Positions 18,240 through 26,180 of a DNA stretch of 39,654 nt are shown in pieces (position 1 is the stretch's first letter; each line of letters begins with the position of its first letter). The notes under the pieces are model-generated. The model saw only the letters and a list, made by a program, of their open reading frames with translations. It ran no database searches and was not told the DNA's origin. The translations under genes and the position numbers were made by a program. Source of the DNA: Flavobacteriaceae bacterium (GTDB taxonomy: Bacteria > Bacteroidota > Bacteroidia > Flavobacteriales > Flavobacteriaceae); the NCBI GenBank assembly GCA_030626795.1, contig DAOUTI010000003.1:1-39654 (forward strand). The letters run 5' to 3'.

Positions 18240-18385
18240 TTATGTTACTATACTCCCTCCCAAACACACCATTAATTCCTCAAAGTGAAACAAAATTAAT
18301 TGTTGGCACAAATTTTCAAAAGAGCAATCTTTCATATAATATGTTTTTTTTGTAAATTAGTACTTTCTATTTTTTCATATATAAA

Positions 18386-18583
18386 ATGACAAAACTTCAA
18401 ATCACAACAATTGCACTAATAATTGCTTATTTTATTTGGGAATTATTTGTCTGGTTTTGGGCTAAAGGACAACCCGAAAGTGGTGGCGCTATTATTCGAG
18501 TAGATCTTATTATTATTTATCCTATCCTGTTGATATTAATAATGATATCTCTTTATCAATATTTTAAAAAAGAAAACCATTAA
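18386..18583 (+). CDS. Small two-helix membrane protein, unknown function
   Basis: A 65-residue protein with two hydrophobic helices (about 6-25 and 41-60) joined by a polar loop, WAKGQPESGGAIIRVD, and a basic tail. I do not recognise the family. It lies 12 bases before the Ivy-like lipoprotein gene and probably shares its transcript. No strong TAnnTTTG promoter was found just upstream. Small membrane proteins of this type in Bacteroidota often remain uncharacterised. Confidence 0.6.
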   Translation: MTKLQITTIALIIAYFIWELFVWFWAKGQPESGGAIIRVDLIIIYPILLILIMISLYQYFKKENH

Positions 18584-18594
18584 AGATCAATCCA

Positions 18595-19176
18595 TTGAAG
18601 AAATTAAAACTTATACCTTTTATTCTGGTCATTTTACTTTTTAGTTGTAATAACATTAAAAATGAAAAACTAACCACACCAATAGAAACAAAACAAGAAA
18701 TAGAAAAAGAAAAAGAAATTCAATCTAAAACAAACCCACAAATGGAAACAAACAGCAAAGCAAAACCTGATTCACTTTTTTTTAATGAATTAATAGGGAA
18801 ATATCCTACTCAAGTAAATTTATTTCAAAATGAAATTTTAACAAGCAGACTAAAGAATATCAATAGGTTCGATTATGATGCATTGATTGCAAATTGGAAT
18901 ACCGAAACTCCTATTACAATAGAAAATCAAATCATTCATTCTAGTGGATGTAAAGCGCATAACTGCCCCAGCAGTGGTTACGAACTTTTTATCGACTTAA
19001 AAAATGACAACATCAATATATATCATTTTAGAGGAAATACTTTAAGAGTTTATACCGAAAAAGATTGGATTGATTTACCCGCAAATTTTAATAATGAAAT
19101 AGAAACAAAAAAGTCAAACGCAAAAATTGGGAATACATCTGACGATATGGAGTCTACTTATAATGTTACATTATAG
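18595..19176 (+). CDS. Lipoprotein with an Ivy-like lysozyme-inhibitor loop
   Basis: A 193-residue lipoprotein starting at TTG: MKKLKLIPF..., with lipobox LFSC and Cys18. A low-complexity Glu/Lys/Thr linker (about 20-60) is followed by a compact domain (about 62-165). At residues 119-124 it has CKAHNC, followed by a strand pair YELFIDLKNDNINIYHF. In Ivy, the inhibitor of C-type lysozyme, the inhibitory loop is CKPHDC, closed by a disulfide and placed between similar strands, with the His entering the lysozyme active site. The spacing C-K-x-H-x-C is identical here. The assignment is by motif and layout, not by a database hit. The next gene also looks like a lysozyme inhibitor, which strengthens it. 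Anchoring by a lipid at the end of a flexible linker fits action in the periplasm or at the surface. Confidence 0.6.
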   Translation: MKKLKLIPFILVILLFSCNNIKNEKLTTPIETKQEIEKEKEIQSKTNPQMETNSKAKPDSLFFNELIGKYPTQVNLFQNEILTSRLKNINRFDYDALIANWNTETPITIENQIIHSSGCKAHNCPSSGYELFIDLKNDNINIYHFRGNTLRVYTEKDWIDLPANFNNEIETKKSNAKIGNTSDDMESTYNVTL

Positions 19177-19189
19177 AAATATTAAATTT

Positions 19190-19816
19190 ATGAAAAAACT
19201 ATTTTTAACTTTAATCGCAATCGCATTATTAATTTCATGCAATCAAAAAAAAGTTTCTAAAAAACAAGAAAATACAAAAACAGAAATAAAAACCGCTAAA
19301 GCAACTCCAGAAAGTAAAACCCCAGAAAGAGAGTATAAAACCAAAACTGGTAAATCATTTATTATCTCTGAAGTAAAACAAAGTGCTAGTATTAGTAAAA
19401 TAACGATAACTCCAAAAGGTTTTACAGCGGTAAATAGACCACTTGAAATGGAAGAAAGTGATCTCTTTGATTATGCGTTGGTTGCAGATGTTAATAAGGA
19501 TGGTTTTGAAGAATTATATATTATCACAAGAGGTACTGGTTCTGGATCTTATGCCCAGGTTTACGGTTTTGCATCTAACAAAGATAAAAGTGTGACCCCA
19601 ATTTATATTCCCAAATTATCTGATGATGATTTTGTTGCTTTATTCCAAGGATATATGGGACATGATAAATTTTATACAGAAGACAATAAATTATTAAGAA
19701 AATACCCTATTTACAATAAAGAAGATTCAAATAACAATCCAACAGGTGGGGATAAAATAATAGAATATGAATTAAAAGTGGGTGAATCTTCATGGGTTTT
19801 AAATATTAAAAAATAA
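19190..19816 (+). CDS. Lipoprotein resembling the PliI-type lysozyme inhibitor
   Basis: I use the ATG at 19190 rather than the track start at 19127. It gives MKKLFLTLIAIALLISC, a lipoprotein signal with Cys17, whereas the longer form buries the signal. After a Lys/Thr-rich linker comes a domain of about 150 residues. It contains ADVNKDGFEELYI, TGSGSYAQVYGF and later GYMGHDKF and NPTGGDKIIEY. The SGSY at residues 118-121 matches the SGxY motif described for PliI, the periplasmic inhibitor of I-type (invertebrate) lysozymes, and the surrounding DxNxDGxxE and GYMGHD segments recur in that family as I remember it. Function is inferred from motif. It follows the Ivy-like gene by 13 bases. Confidence 0.55.
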   Translation: MKKLFLTLIAIALLISCNQKKVSKKQENTKTEIKTAKATPESKTPEREYKTKTGKSFIISEVKQSASISKITITPKGFTAVNRPLEMEESDLFDYALVADVNKDGFEELYIITRGTGSGSYAQVYGFASNKDKSVTPIYIPKLSDDDFVALFQGYMGHDKFYTEDNKLLRKYPIYNKEDSNNNPTGGDKIIEYELKVGESSWVLNIKK

Positions 19817-19868
19817 CTTTATTTACATCTTTTAGTTTAACTATTAACCTCAAAAAAAAAACAAATAA

Positions 19869-20459
19869 ATGAATCTTTTTTTTAGAAAAATTACTATTCT
19901 CTTTACATTATTACTTTCGGCCATCACTTTTGCTCAAGAAACAGTTGCCATATTACCGTTTACTTTTACTGATGATGGTCATTTATCTATCTCTAAAGGC
20001 AAAGAAGTACAACATTTTTTAATCGATTATATCCATAAAAAAGGTAAACATTTTAATGTCACTGTTTTAAACGGAAGGGATATTACAGTCGCTTTAAATA
20101 AAGCAGGTATTACACCAGATACAATTGATAATTTTACAACTAAAGAAATTGCTGATGCCATAGGTGGTGCCGATTATATTTTGATGGGAGAAGTGGAAAG
20201 GTCTTTTGAAGGCACTACAAATTTAGAAACAAATTTTTCCTCCATTAATGACAAAAACTGGAAAAAAACCAATATTTATGGAGGCTCAGCAGGCACAACC
20301 TCAAAAAAATACAATGCCAATGTATCTATAAGTATTTTTAGAGGCAACGGACAAGTAGTTTACGAAAAAAGTAAAGGAAATATTTTTATTGACATAACTA
20401 CTGATAGTTGGAAAAATACAGTGATTTGGCATGTGAGACACTTTCCTTTTTATGAGTAA
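19869..20459 (+). CDS. Secreted LpoB/CsgG/TolB-N-like protein
   Basis: A 196-residue exported protein with a Sec signal peptide (about residues 1-22, ending AITFAQ). The mature part shows VAILPFTF, a helix pair, LNGRDITVALNKAGITPDTID, then EIADAIGGADYILMGEVERS. This is the alpha/beta layout of the domain shared by CsgG, the penicillin-binding-protein activator LpoB and the TolB N-terminal region. There is no lipobox, so unlike LpoB it is probably soluble in the periplasm. The C-terminal third (VSISIFRGNGQVVYEKSKG) fits the same fold. A role in envelope assembly is likely but not specific. A strong palindromic terminator follows. Confidence 0.65.
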   Translation: MNLFFRKITILFTLLLSAITFAQETVAILPFTFTDDGHLSISKGKEVQHFLIDYIHKKGKHFNVTVLNGRDITVALNKAGITPDTIDNFTTKEIADAIGGADYILMGEVERSFEGTTNLETNFSSINDKNWKKTNIYGGSAGTTSKKYNANVSISIFRGNGQVVYEKSKGNIFIDITTDSWKNTVIWHVRHFPFYE

Positions 20460-20483
20460 CTTGTCAATCTAATAATAACTCTT

Positions 20484-20514
20484 AAACATCTTAAATATTT
20501 AAGATGTTTTTTTT
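20484..20514 (+). terminator. Palindromic intrinsic terminator
   Basis: AAACATCTTAAAT is followed immediately by its reverse complement ATTTAAGATGTTT, then a T run. It ends the transcript of the lysozyme-inhibitor/LpoB-like group. The symmetry lets it work only on the + strand here, because no T run follows on the other strand. Confidence 0.85.
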
Positions 20515-20542
20515 ATTTTTATAAATAATTTTTTTTCTTAAA

Positions 20543-20981
20543 ATGAATAGATTTTTTTATATTCTATAAATTGATATTTCCTTACTATTTTTTAACTTTT
20601 AAAGGTTCATTATTTTTACACTTAGTCTTAAGTGCAATATTTGTTGTTGTTGTATTAGAGTACACCATTTTGCTTGCCACATTTTTTAAAACAACCATTG
20701 GCTGGACAGAAATTATAGCATTTTCAACCTATCCATTGTTTTTAGTTACTGGATACTCTTGGCCTGTTGAGGCCATGCCCAAATTATTACAAGGATTTGC
20801 AAATATTTTACCTTCTACTCCTTTTTATCGTGTTTTTAGTAAATTATCTATTGAAGGTGCTGGATTTAACCAAATTAAAAGTGAGTTTATACATTTATTG
20901 ATTTTACTACTTTTCGGATATATATTACTTTATATCAGATATCATTTTTTACATTCTAACAAAGTAAAAATAAAAGGTTAG
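20543..20981 (+). pseudogene. ABC-2 transporter permease, 3' remnant
   Basis: The open frame from 20547 (TTG at 20571 in the track) encodes only about the last 135 residues of an ABC-2 type permease. It contains LLATFFKTTIGWTEIIAFSTYPLFLVTGYSWPVEAMPKLLQGFANILPSTPFY, the typical last-third segment of YhhJ/drug-export permeases, followed by one more membrane helix. Full-length members are about 370 residues, and no ATPase or membrane-fusion partner lies beside it. An ATG at 20543 opens MNRFFYIL and then stops, which could be what remains of the original start after an internal deletion plus frameshift. The fragment is unlikely to form a transporter. Confidence 0.75.
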
Positions 20982-21006
20982 ATCCGATTTTTATCAACTT
21001 GATTCA

Positions 21007-21639
21007 TTAACTTTTTTTAGCAATCATTAAAAAAAGAGGATATTTCTTTAATATACCCTTATCTTCCTTTTCAATTTCAAAAACGATTTTATAAAAAACG
21101 GTTTCAAAACCATTCTTCTTTAACACTAAACCAAGCTCTTCTTTATCAAAGCCATTATACCCATCAAAATCAGGATGATTGGAATGAAAAGTTCCATCTT
21201 CGGTTACAAGATCTGCAATACATAAGTAACCTCCCGTGTGTAAACTAGAATAAAACAGTTGCATTATTTTATTCAGATCGTGTATATGGTGTAGCGTCAT
21301 TAAAATATAGGTTACATCAAAATTATGTAAACCCACCTCTTCCTCCAGCGGGTCAACACAAAGTGGTTTAAAATTATGCAATCCGTTTTCTTCTATTTTT
21401 TCTTCCAATACATTGATCATTCCCTGTGAATTATCAATTAAGGTAATTGATTTAAAATGATCTCTTAATGCAACACTCAATAATCCCGTGCCACAACCAA
21501 ACTCCATCGCGGTCATTGATTTGTCAGGTTTGATAAAATTAATAATCTCACTAGTAAATATATTTGCTCTTTCTACCTTTTCAGGATCGTTATCCCAATT
21601 TTTAGCCACGTCATCAAACCGGTTGAAGTCCTTTTTCAT
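21007..21639 (-). CDS. Class I SAM-dependent methyltransferase
   Basis: A 210-residue Rossmann-fold methyltransferase. Motif I is EFGCGTGLLSVAL (about residues 46-58) and the acidic end of strand 2 is TLIDNSQGM. The motif-IV region is VTYILMTLHHI and the post-motif strand is LCIADLVTEDG. The layout resembles small-molecule C/N/O-methyltransferases of the UbiE group, and the substrate is unknown. I chose the internal Met (MKKDFNRFDDVAKNWD) over the track Met because homologues normally begin close to F-D-x-x-A-x-x-W-D. A TAATTTTG element at 21671-21664 would also start transcription inside the longer form. It is convergent with the permease remnant. Confidence 0.85.
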   Translation of the reverse strand: MKKDFNRFDDVAKNWDNDPEKVERANIFTSEIINFIKPDKSMTAMEFGCGTGLLSVALRDHFKSITLIDNSQGMINVLEEKIEENGLHNFKPLCVDPLEEEVGLHNFDVTYILMTLHHIHDLNKIMQLFYSSLHTGGYLCIADLVTEDGTFHSNHPDFDGYNGFDKEELGLVLKKNGFETVFYKIVFEIEKEDKGILKKYPLFLMIAKKS

Positions 21640-21663
21640 ATTTATAATTTTACTGATACATTT

Positions 21664-21671
21664 CAAAATTA
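21664..21671 (-). promoter_or_regulatory. Possible -7 element of the methyltransferase gene
   Basis: TAATTTTG on the minus strand matches TAnnTTTG and lies about 25 bases before the preferred start. No TTG is found at the expected -33 distance, so this is weak. I found no further clear element in the intergenic stretch 21672-21920. Confidence 0.3.
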
Positions 21672-21920
21672 AATGAAATTTTAATATTTACGACTGTTTA
21701 TCTAGACTTTAACCATTTTGTATATTTTTAGTACTTATATGTAGTATTTGTAGCACTGTCTAGGTTTTCTATATTTAAGCAGCTAATGATCAAATTATTT
21801 GCATTCATATATTCACAACTTTAATAATTGTTGGTGATTTTCCTAAAAATCTAAATAAAAGATAAATAAGTTGAATCAAATTTAAGTAAATTTACCCTAT
21901 AGATTTTAAGATCATTTTAT

Positions 21921-22694
21921 ATGCAAATAAAGAATAAATTTAATTTAGAAGGAAAAGTCGCTATTATCACAGGTTCTTCCAAAGGAATTGGAAAAGCCAT
22001 TGCTAAAGCTTTTGCCGAACAAGGAGCTATTGTTATAATTAGCAGTCGGAAACAAGATGCCTGTGAAGAAGTTGTCGCTTCTTTTAAAGAAGACGGATTA
22101 AAAGCCCATGCCATAGCATGTCATGTTGGTGATGAAAAAAGCAGAGCTTACCTAATTGAAAAAACCGTAGAGCTTTGTGGTGGTATTGATATTTTGGTGA
22201 ATAATGCAGCAACAAATCCGGTTTACGGACCAATTGAAGATGCGCCCCTAGATGCCTTTGATAAAATAATGAATGTTAATGTTAAAGCACCTTGGGATTT
22301 GTCAAATAAATGCTTATCATCTATGAAGTCAAGAAAAGGAGGAAGTATCATCAATATTAGTTCTATAGAAGGTGAGCACCCCGGTTATGGACTAGGCCTC
22401 TACTCTACCAGTAAAGCAGCCCTATCTATGCTTACTAAAAATCAAGCAAAAGAATGGGGTAAACACGGTATTCGGGTCAATGCTATCTGCCCCGGATTGA
22501 TACAAACCAAATTTAGTTCGGCACTTTGGAACAACGAAAAAATAATGCAACAAATCAATAAAAAATTACCTCTGGAAAGAATGGGGCAGTCCGAAGAAAT
22601 TGCGAGTGTAGCCTTAATGTTGGCCTCAGATGCTGGCAGCTATGTAACAGGTAGTTTACTAGTTGCCGATGGTGGTTTTTTAATATCAGGATAA
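21921..22694 (+). CDS. SDR-family NAD(P)-dependent oxidoreductase
   Basis: A 257-residue classical short-chain dehydrogenase. The cofactor-binding TGxxxGxG motif is TGSSKGIG (about 18-25). NNAATN follows strand 4. The catalytic Ser lies in NISSIEG, and Tyr161/Lys165 are in YSTSK. The C-terminal VTGSLLVADGGF is typical. The overall pattern is close to DHRS4/glucose-1-dehydrogenase-like enzymes, which reduce or oxidise carbonyl/hydroxyl groups on varied substrates. It is first in a group of catabolic genes that includes an ACAD10/11-type dehydrogenase and an APH-like kinase. In known 4-hydroxyacid pathways an SDR (for example LvaD) accompanies those two enzymes. Confidence 0.88.
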   Translation: MQIKNKFNLEGKVAIITGSSKGIGKAIAKAFAEQGAIVIISSRKQDACEEVVASFKEDGLKAHAIACHVGDEKSRAYLIEKTVELCGGIDILVNNAATNPVYGPIEDAPLDAFDKIMNVNVKAPWDLSNKCLSSMKSRKGGSIINISSIEGEHPGYGLGLYSTSKAALSMLTKNQAKEWGKHGIRVNAICPGLIQTKFSSALWNNEKIMQQINKKLPLERMGQSEEIASVALMLASDAGSYVTGSLLVADGGFLISG

Positions 22695-23026
22695 AGAAGT
22701 GGTTCTACATCAGAACTAATGGAATGTGGGAAATTTTAATTGTTATAATATTAGTATTTTCAATAATATTGAGAATTATAGTTTTTAAAACAAGTTTTGT
22801 TTTTAAGGTGCTAGCCGCCAGTGATAATGAATGTAGTAACGGAATTGCGTTTACCGTAATGAAATGAAGGTAAAAAGAGCATGAAGGCACGAGAATGAAT
22901 GGTGCAAAGCAATCACCTCGAGCAGTAAAGATTTTTTTGATTCTTTTTTTATCCAAAAAAAGATTAAGAAATCAAATTTGAATGTGTATCATTAAAATAA
23001 TAGTATATCTAAAATATTTTATTAAA
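22695..23026. other. 332-base intergenic stretch with decayed repeat-like sequence
   Basis: There is no convincing gene here. The track's minus-strand 83-residue ORF looks spurious. A short hairpin, GTTCT-acatc-AGAAC, follows the SDR stop. From about 22805 the base composition and wording change (less AT-rich, with many GAA/GTA trinucleotides), and the stretch ends in an imperfect inverted repeat, GATTCTTTTTTTATCC...AAAAAAAGATTAAG (22938-22971). It reads like the decayed end of a dispersed intergenic element, which is inference. The upstream 45 bases of the track ORF at 22982 belong to this stretch, not to the dehydrogenase. Confidence 0.5.
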
Positions 23027-24238
23027 ATGAATTTCGAACATACGGAGAAAGCAAAAGGACTGGTCAAAAAGTTACAGAATTTTATGAAGGTAAATATTTA
23101 TCCCATAGAAGAAGAAGTAAACGCTTATAACAGAGACCCTAAAAATCTATGGACCTCACACCCATCCATAGAAATATTAAAGATAAAAGCCAAAGAAGCA
23201 GGATTGTGGAACCTTTTCTTACCGAAAGGTTATGGTGATTTTAGTCCGGGATTGACCAACCTTGAATATGCCGTGATGGCAGAAGTTATGGGTAAAATTC
23301 CGTGGGCATCAGAGATATTTAATTGCTCTGCACCCGACACAGGTAATATGGAAGTGTTTGCAAAATACGGAACTCCAGAGCAACAAGACAAGTGGCTAAA
23401 ACCTTTGATGGAAGGAAGTATTCGCTCCGCTTTTTTAATGACCGAACCTCAGGTCGCTTCATCCGATGCGACTAACATCCAAACTTCTATTGTACGTGAT
23501 GGAAATGAATATGTAATTAATGGTAGAAAATGGTGGTCGTCGGGTGCTATGAATCCCAACTGCAAGGTTTGCATTGTTATGGGAAAAACAGACCCAAATA
23601 CAGGAAGATATGTACAACAAAGTATGATTATTGTACCCACGGACAGCAAAGGGTTAACTATAGTAAGGCCACTTTCGGTAATGGGTAATTTAGATTCTCC
23701 GGAAGGCCATGCAGAAATGCTTTTAGAAAATGTAAGAGTACCTATTACCAATATTTTACTTGGTGAAGGGAAAGGTTTTGAAATTGCTCAGGGCAGATTA
23801 GGTCCCGGAAGAATTCATCACTGTATGAGAATGATTGGCATGGCACAACGCGCTATGGAAATGATGTGTAAACGATCTACAGAAAGGCAAACTTTTGGCA
23901 AGAAACTGGAACAATACAGTAGTATTCGTCAGGATGTAGCGAAATCGAAATGCGAAATCGAACAAGCGAGATTACTAACTTTAAAAGCCGCCTACTTAAT
24001 GGATACAGTAGGTAATAAAAAAGCTACAGATATTATTGCCATGATAAAAATCGTAGCGCCAAATATGCTCTTAAAGGTAGTCGATCGGGCCATGCAGATT
24101 TTTGGAGCCATGGGTGTTTCACAAGACGTACCTTTATCCCAATTTTATTTGTATGCCCGTATGTTAAAATATGCAGACGGACCAGATGAGGTACATATGT
24201 ATCAACTCGGTAAAAGAACAATAAAGGAATTCTCTTAA
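23027..24238 (+). CDS. Acyl-CoA dehydrogenase, ACAD10/11 type
   Basis: A 403-residue flavoprotein. I start at ATG 23027 ([16 protein letters not shown]), since the upstream 15 residues of the track ORF are hydrophobic and foreign to the family. The N-terminal helical domain is followed by the beta domain ([15 protein letters not shown], flavin/acyl contact; [12 protein letters not shown]) and a C-terminal helical domain ([28 protein letters not shown]). The signature ADGPDEVH (383-390) occupies the place of the catalytic-Glu loop (YEGT) of ordinary acyl-CoA dehydrogenases. It marks the ACAD10/11 subgroup, whose members act on 4-phosphorylated acyl-CoAs made by an APH-like kinase. A separate APH-like gene lies two genes downstream. 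It is followed within 6 bases by the phosphatase-like gene. Confidence 0.9.
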   Translation: MNFEHTEKAKGLVKKLQNFMKVNIYPIEEEVNAYNRDPKNLWTSHPSIEILKIKAKEAGLWNLFLPKGYGDFSPGLTNLEYAVMAEVMGKIPWASEIFNCSAPDTGNMEVFAKYGTPEQQDKWLKPLMEGSIRSAFLMTEPQVASSDATNIQTSIVRDGNEYVINGRKWWSSGAMNPNCKVCIVMGKTDPNTGRYVQQSMIIVPTDSKGLTIVRPLSVMGNLDSPEGHAEMLLENVRVPITNILLGEGKGFEIAQGRLGPGRIHHCMRMIGMAQRAMEMMCKRSTERQTFGKKLEQYSSIRQDVAKSKCEIEQARLLTLKAAYLMDTVGNKKATDIIAMIKIVAPNMLLKVVDRAMQIFGAMGVSQDVPLSQFYLYARMLKYADGPDEVHMYQLGKRTIKEFS

Positions 24239-24244
24239 GTAACA

Positions 24245-24961
24245 ATGAGTAAAATATTTTTAATTAGACACGGGCAAGCTTCTTTCTTAAAGGAGGATTA
24301 TGATAATTTATCTAATAAAGGCATAGAGCAATCAGAAGCATTAGGAACTTATTTTTTAAATAATGAGATTCATTTTGACAAGATATATATTGGTAACCTA
24401 AAAAGGCATCAGCAAACTTTTGATGCATATTCTAAAGCTTTTATTAATGATGGAATTGAATTAGCAAAACCCGTGTTTTTAAATGATTTAAATGAGCATC
24501 AGGCCTTGGAAGCCTTTAAATTTGCTTATGAAGAGTTTATTGAAGTTAATAGTAATGCCAAAACCTTATTTGAAGAAGTTAAAATAAAACCACATCTTCA
24601 ACAAAGCAATTATATTCAAATATTTGGTCTTTTTTTTAATGAATTTGTTTCAGGTAATTATCCATTAAATGACCATCCGGTTCAATCCTGGCGCGATTTT
24701 CGAATTCAGGCAAAAAAAGGAATAGCCACAATCTTGGAAAACACAAATCAAAATGAAACAATTGGTGTTTTTACTTCTGGTGGAACTAAAAGTTCAATCA
24801 TTGGTGATAGTTTAGACCTAAGAGAGCAAAAAATATTAGAATTGAATATGGCAATTAGAAACTCTTCATTTTCTCAATTGCATTTTTCAAACAATAAATT
24901 CAATATATTGAGTATTAATGAAATACCTCATTTAAGTAAAGAACTCATAACTTTTGTTTAG
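24245..24961 (+). CDS. Histidine phosphatase-superfamily protein lacking the second His
   Basis: A 238-residue protein. It starts MSKIFLIRHGQASF, with the RHG motif whose His8 would become phosphorylated, then LSNKGIEQSEALG and GNLKRHQQTFDAY as in the branch containing PhoE/SixA-like enzymes. The distal motif, usually SHGG, reads TSGG (177-180), so the usual second catalytic His is a Ser. That variant occurs in a subset of the superfamily, where activity is uncertain. A Glu proton donor may be in LNDLNEHQALEAF. It lies 6 bases after the dehydrogenase and 26 before the kinase, so it is probably part of the same pathway, perhaps dephosphorylating an intermediate (inference). Confidence 0.82.
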   Translation: MSKIFLIRHGQASFLKEDYDNLSNKGIEQSEALGTYFLNNEIHFDKIYIGNLKRHQQTFDAYSKAFINDGIELAKPVFLNDLNEHQALEAFKFAYEEFIEVNSNAKTLFEEVKIKPHLQQSNYIQIFGLFFNEFVSGNYPLNDHPVQSWRDFRIQAKKGIATILENTNQNETIGVFTSGGTKSSIIGDSLDLREQKILELNMAIRNSSFSQLHFSNNKFNILSINEIPHLSKELITFV

Positions 24962-24987
24962 TATTATAAACCTAATTAGTATATTTT

Positions 24988-26064
24988 ATGTCAAGCAATA
25001 ATCTTATAGAAGTAAATAAAGAAGAAGCCTTACCTCTTGACAGATTGATGCAGTATTTATATGAAAATGAATTGGTGTCAGACCTTAAAAGCAATTTAGA
25101 AGCCAAAAGATTTACAGGAGGTTTATCAAATCTAACTTATTTATTACAAGTTGAAAACAAAGAATATGTTTTGAGGCGCCCCCCTTTTGGAGCCGTTAAA
25201 AGAGGGCATGACATGAAACGTGAATTTAAAGTCCTGTCAAGTTTAAACAATGAATTTTCGAAGATTCCCAAAGTCCATGTCTATAATGATGATGATTCTG
25301 TAATTGGATCTTCTTTTTATATAATGGATAAATCCGATGGTATCATTTTAAATTTATCAGAAGCAAAAAATAGAAATATTAGTGAAAGTGAATTTAAGAT
25401 CATTTCCAATACCTGGTTAGATACTTTTGTCGAATTGCATCAGGTTAATTATAAGGCAGTAGGTTTAGAAAATTTGGGAAAACCTAAAGGCTATGTGGAA
25501 AGACAAATAACCAACTGGGCCAAACAATATTATCAAGCCAAAACCGAAGAAATATCAGAATCTGAAAAGGTAATACAATGGTTGCAAGCCAATAAACCCA
25601 TTGAATATAAATTCAGCCTCATACACAACGATTTTAAATATGACAACATGATGTTTAAAGACAATTCATGGACTGAGATCAATACGGTTTTAGATTGGGA
25701 AATGTGTACTTTGGGTGATCCGCTTATGGATTTGGGTACCTCTTTGTCTTATTGGGTAACAGAAGATGACCTAGATCCTTTGAAAAAAGGCCTTGCAAGC
25801 CCTACCATTTTAAAAGGCAACCCAAGTAGGCTTGAAATTGTTGAAATGTACAGTAAAAAAAGTGGTGAATCTATACATAATTTGGTCTTTTACTATGTTT
25901 ATGGTCTGTTTAAATTAGCGGTGATTGTTCAGCAAATTTATTTTCGGTACCACAAAGGATTTACAACAGACAAGAGATTTGCACATATGAATCAACATAC
26001 ACAATTACTATTCACTATTGCATGGCAAGCCATACAAAAAAATAAAATTGACAAACTTTTTTAA
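24988..26064 (+). CDS. APH/ACAD11-N-like phosphotransferase (putative 4-hydroxyacyl-CoA kinase)
   Basis: A 358-residue protein with the aminoglycoside-phosphotransferase/choline-kinase fold. The ATP-binding Lys is in VLRRPPFGA. The catalytic HNDFKYDN (213-220, Brenner motif HxDxxxxN) and metal-binding DWEMCTLGDPLMDLG (from 236) follow. The RFTGGLSNLTYLL and YVLRRPP patterns match the N-terminal kinase domain of ACAD10/11 and its stand-alone bacterial form (LvaA-like) rather than drug-resistance APH enzymes. It should not be read as antibiotic resistance. It is adjacent to an ACAD10/11-type dehydrogenase, the partner that processes the phosphorylated acyl-CoA. No LvaB-like small partner was found. 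Confidence 0.87.
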   Translation: MSSNNLIEVNKEEALPLDRLMQYLYENELVSDLKSNLEAKRFTGGLSNLTYLLQVENKEYVLRRPPFGAVKRGHDMKREFKVLSSLNNEFSKIPKVHVYNDDDSVIGSSFYIMDKSDGIILNLSEAKNRNISESEFKIISNTWLDTFVELHQVNYKAVGLENLGKPKGYVERQITNWAKQYYQAKTEEISESEKVIQWLQANKPIEYKFSLIHNDFKYDNMMFKDNSWTEINTVLDWEMCTLGDPLMDLGTSLSYWVTEDDLDPLKKGLASPTILKGNPSRLEIVEMYSKKSGESIHNLVFYYVYGLFKLAVIVQQIYFRYHKGFTTDKRFAHMNQHTQLLFTIAWQAIQKNKIDKLF

Positions 26065-26065
26065 C

Positions 26066-26155
26066 CTTTTGTTATTCCTGCGAAAGCAGCATCTAAAAAA
26101 GTGTTAAATAAACTCTCTAAATAATAGCGAACAGTCCCAGTGTTTATCGGGATTA
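26066..26155. repeat. Decayed palindromic intergenic repeats
   Basis: ATTCCTGCGAAAGCAGCATCT (26073-26093) is a damaged copy of the palindrome CATTCCTGCGAAAGCAGGAATC, familiar from intergenic regions of many bacteria. A second stretch, TCCCAGTGTTTATCGGGA (near 26136-26153), is a damaged inverted repeat around GTTTA. Both lie between the kinase and 3-hydroxyacyl-CoA dehydrogenase genes. Membership of a genome-wide family would need a genome search. Confidence 0.5.
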
Positions 26156-26180
26156 CCATTAAAAAATAAAATTTAAACAC

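Noticed and set aside
22705-22956. Minus-strand ORF of 83 residues
   Set aside because: It lies in the intergenic repeat-like stretch, has no recognisable domain and no promoter, and its composition follows the DNA bias.
24988-26064. Aminoglycoside resistance gene
   Set aside because: The kinase fold is shared, but the sequence pattern and the neighbouring ACAD10/11-type dehydrogenase point to acyl-CoA metabolism, not drug modification.
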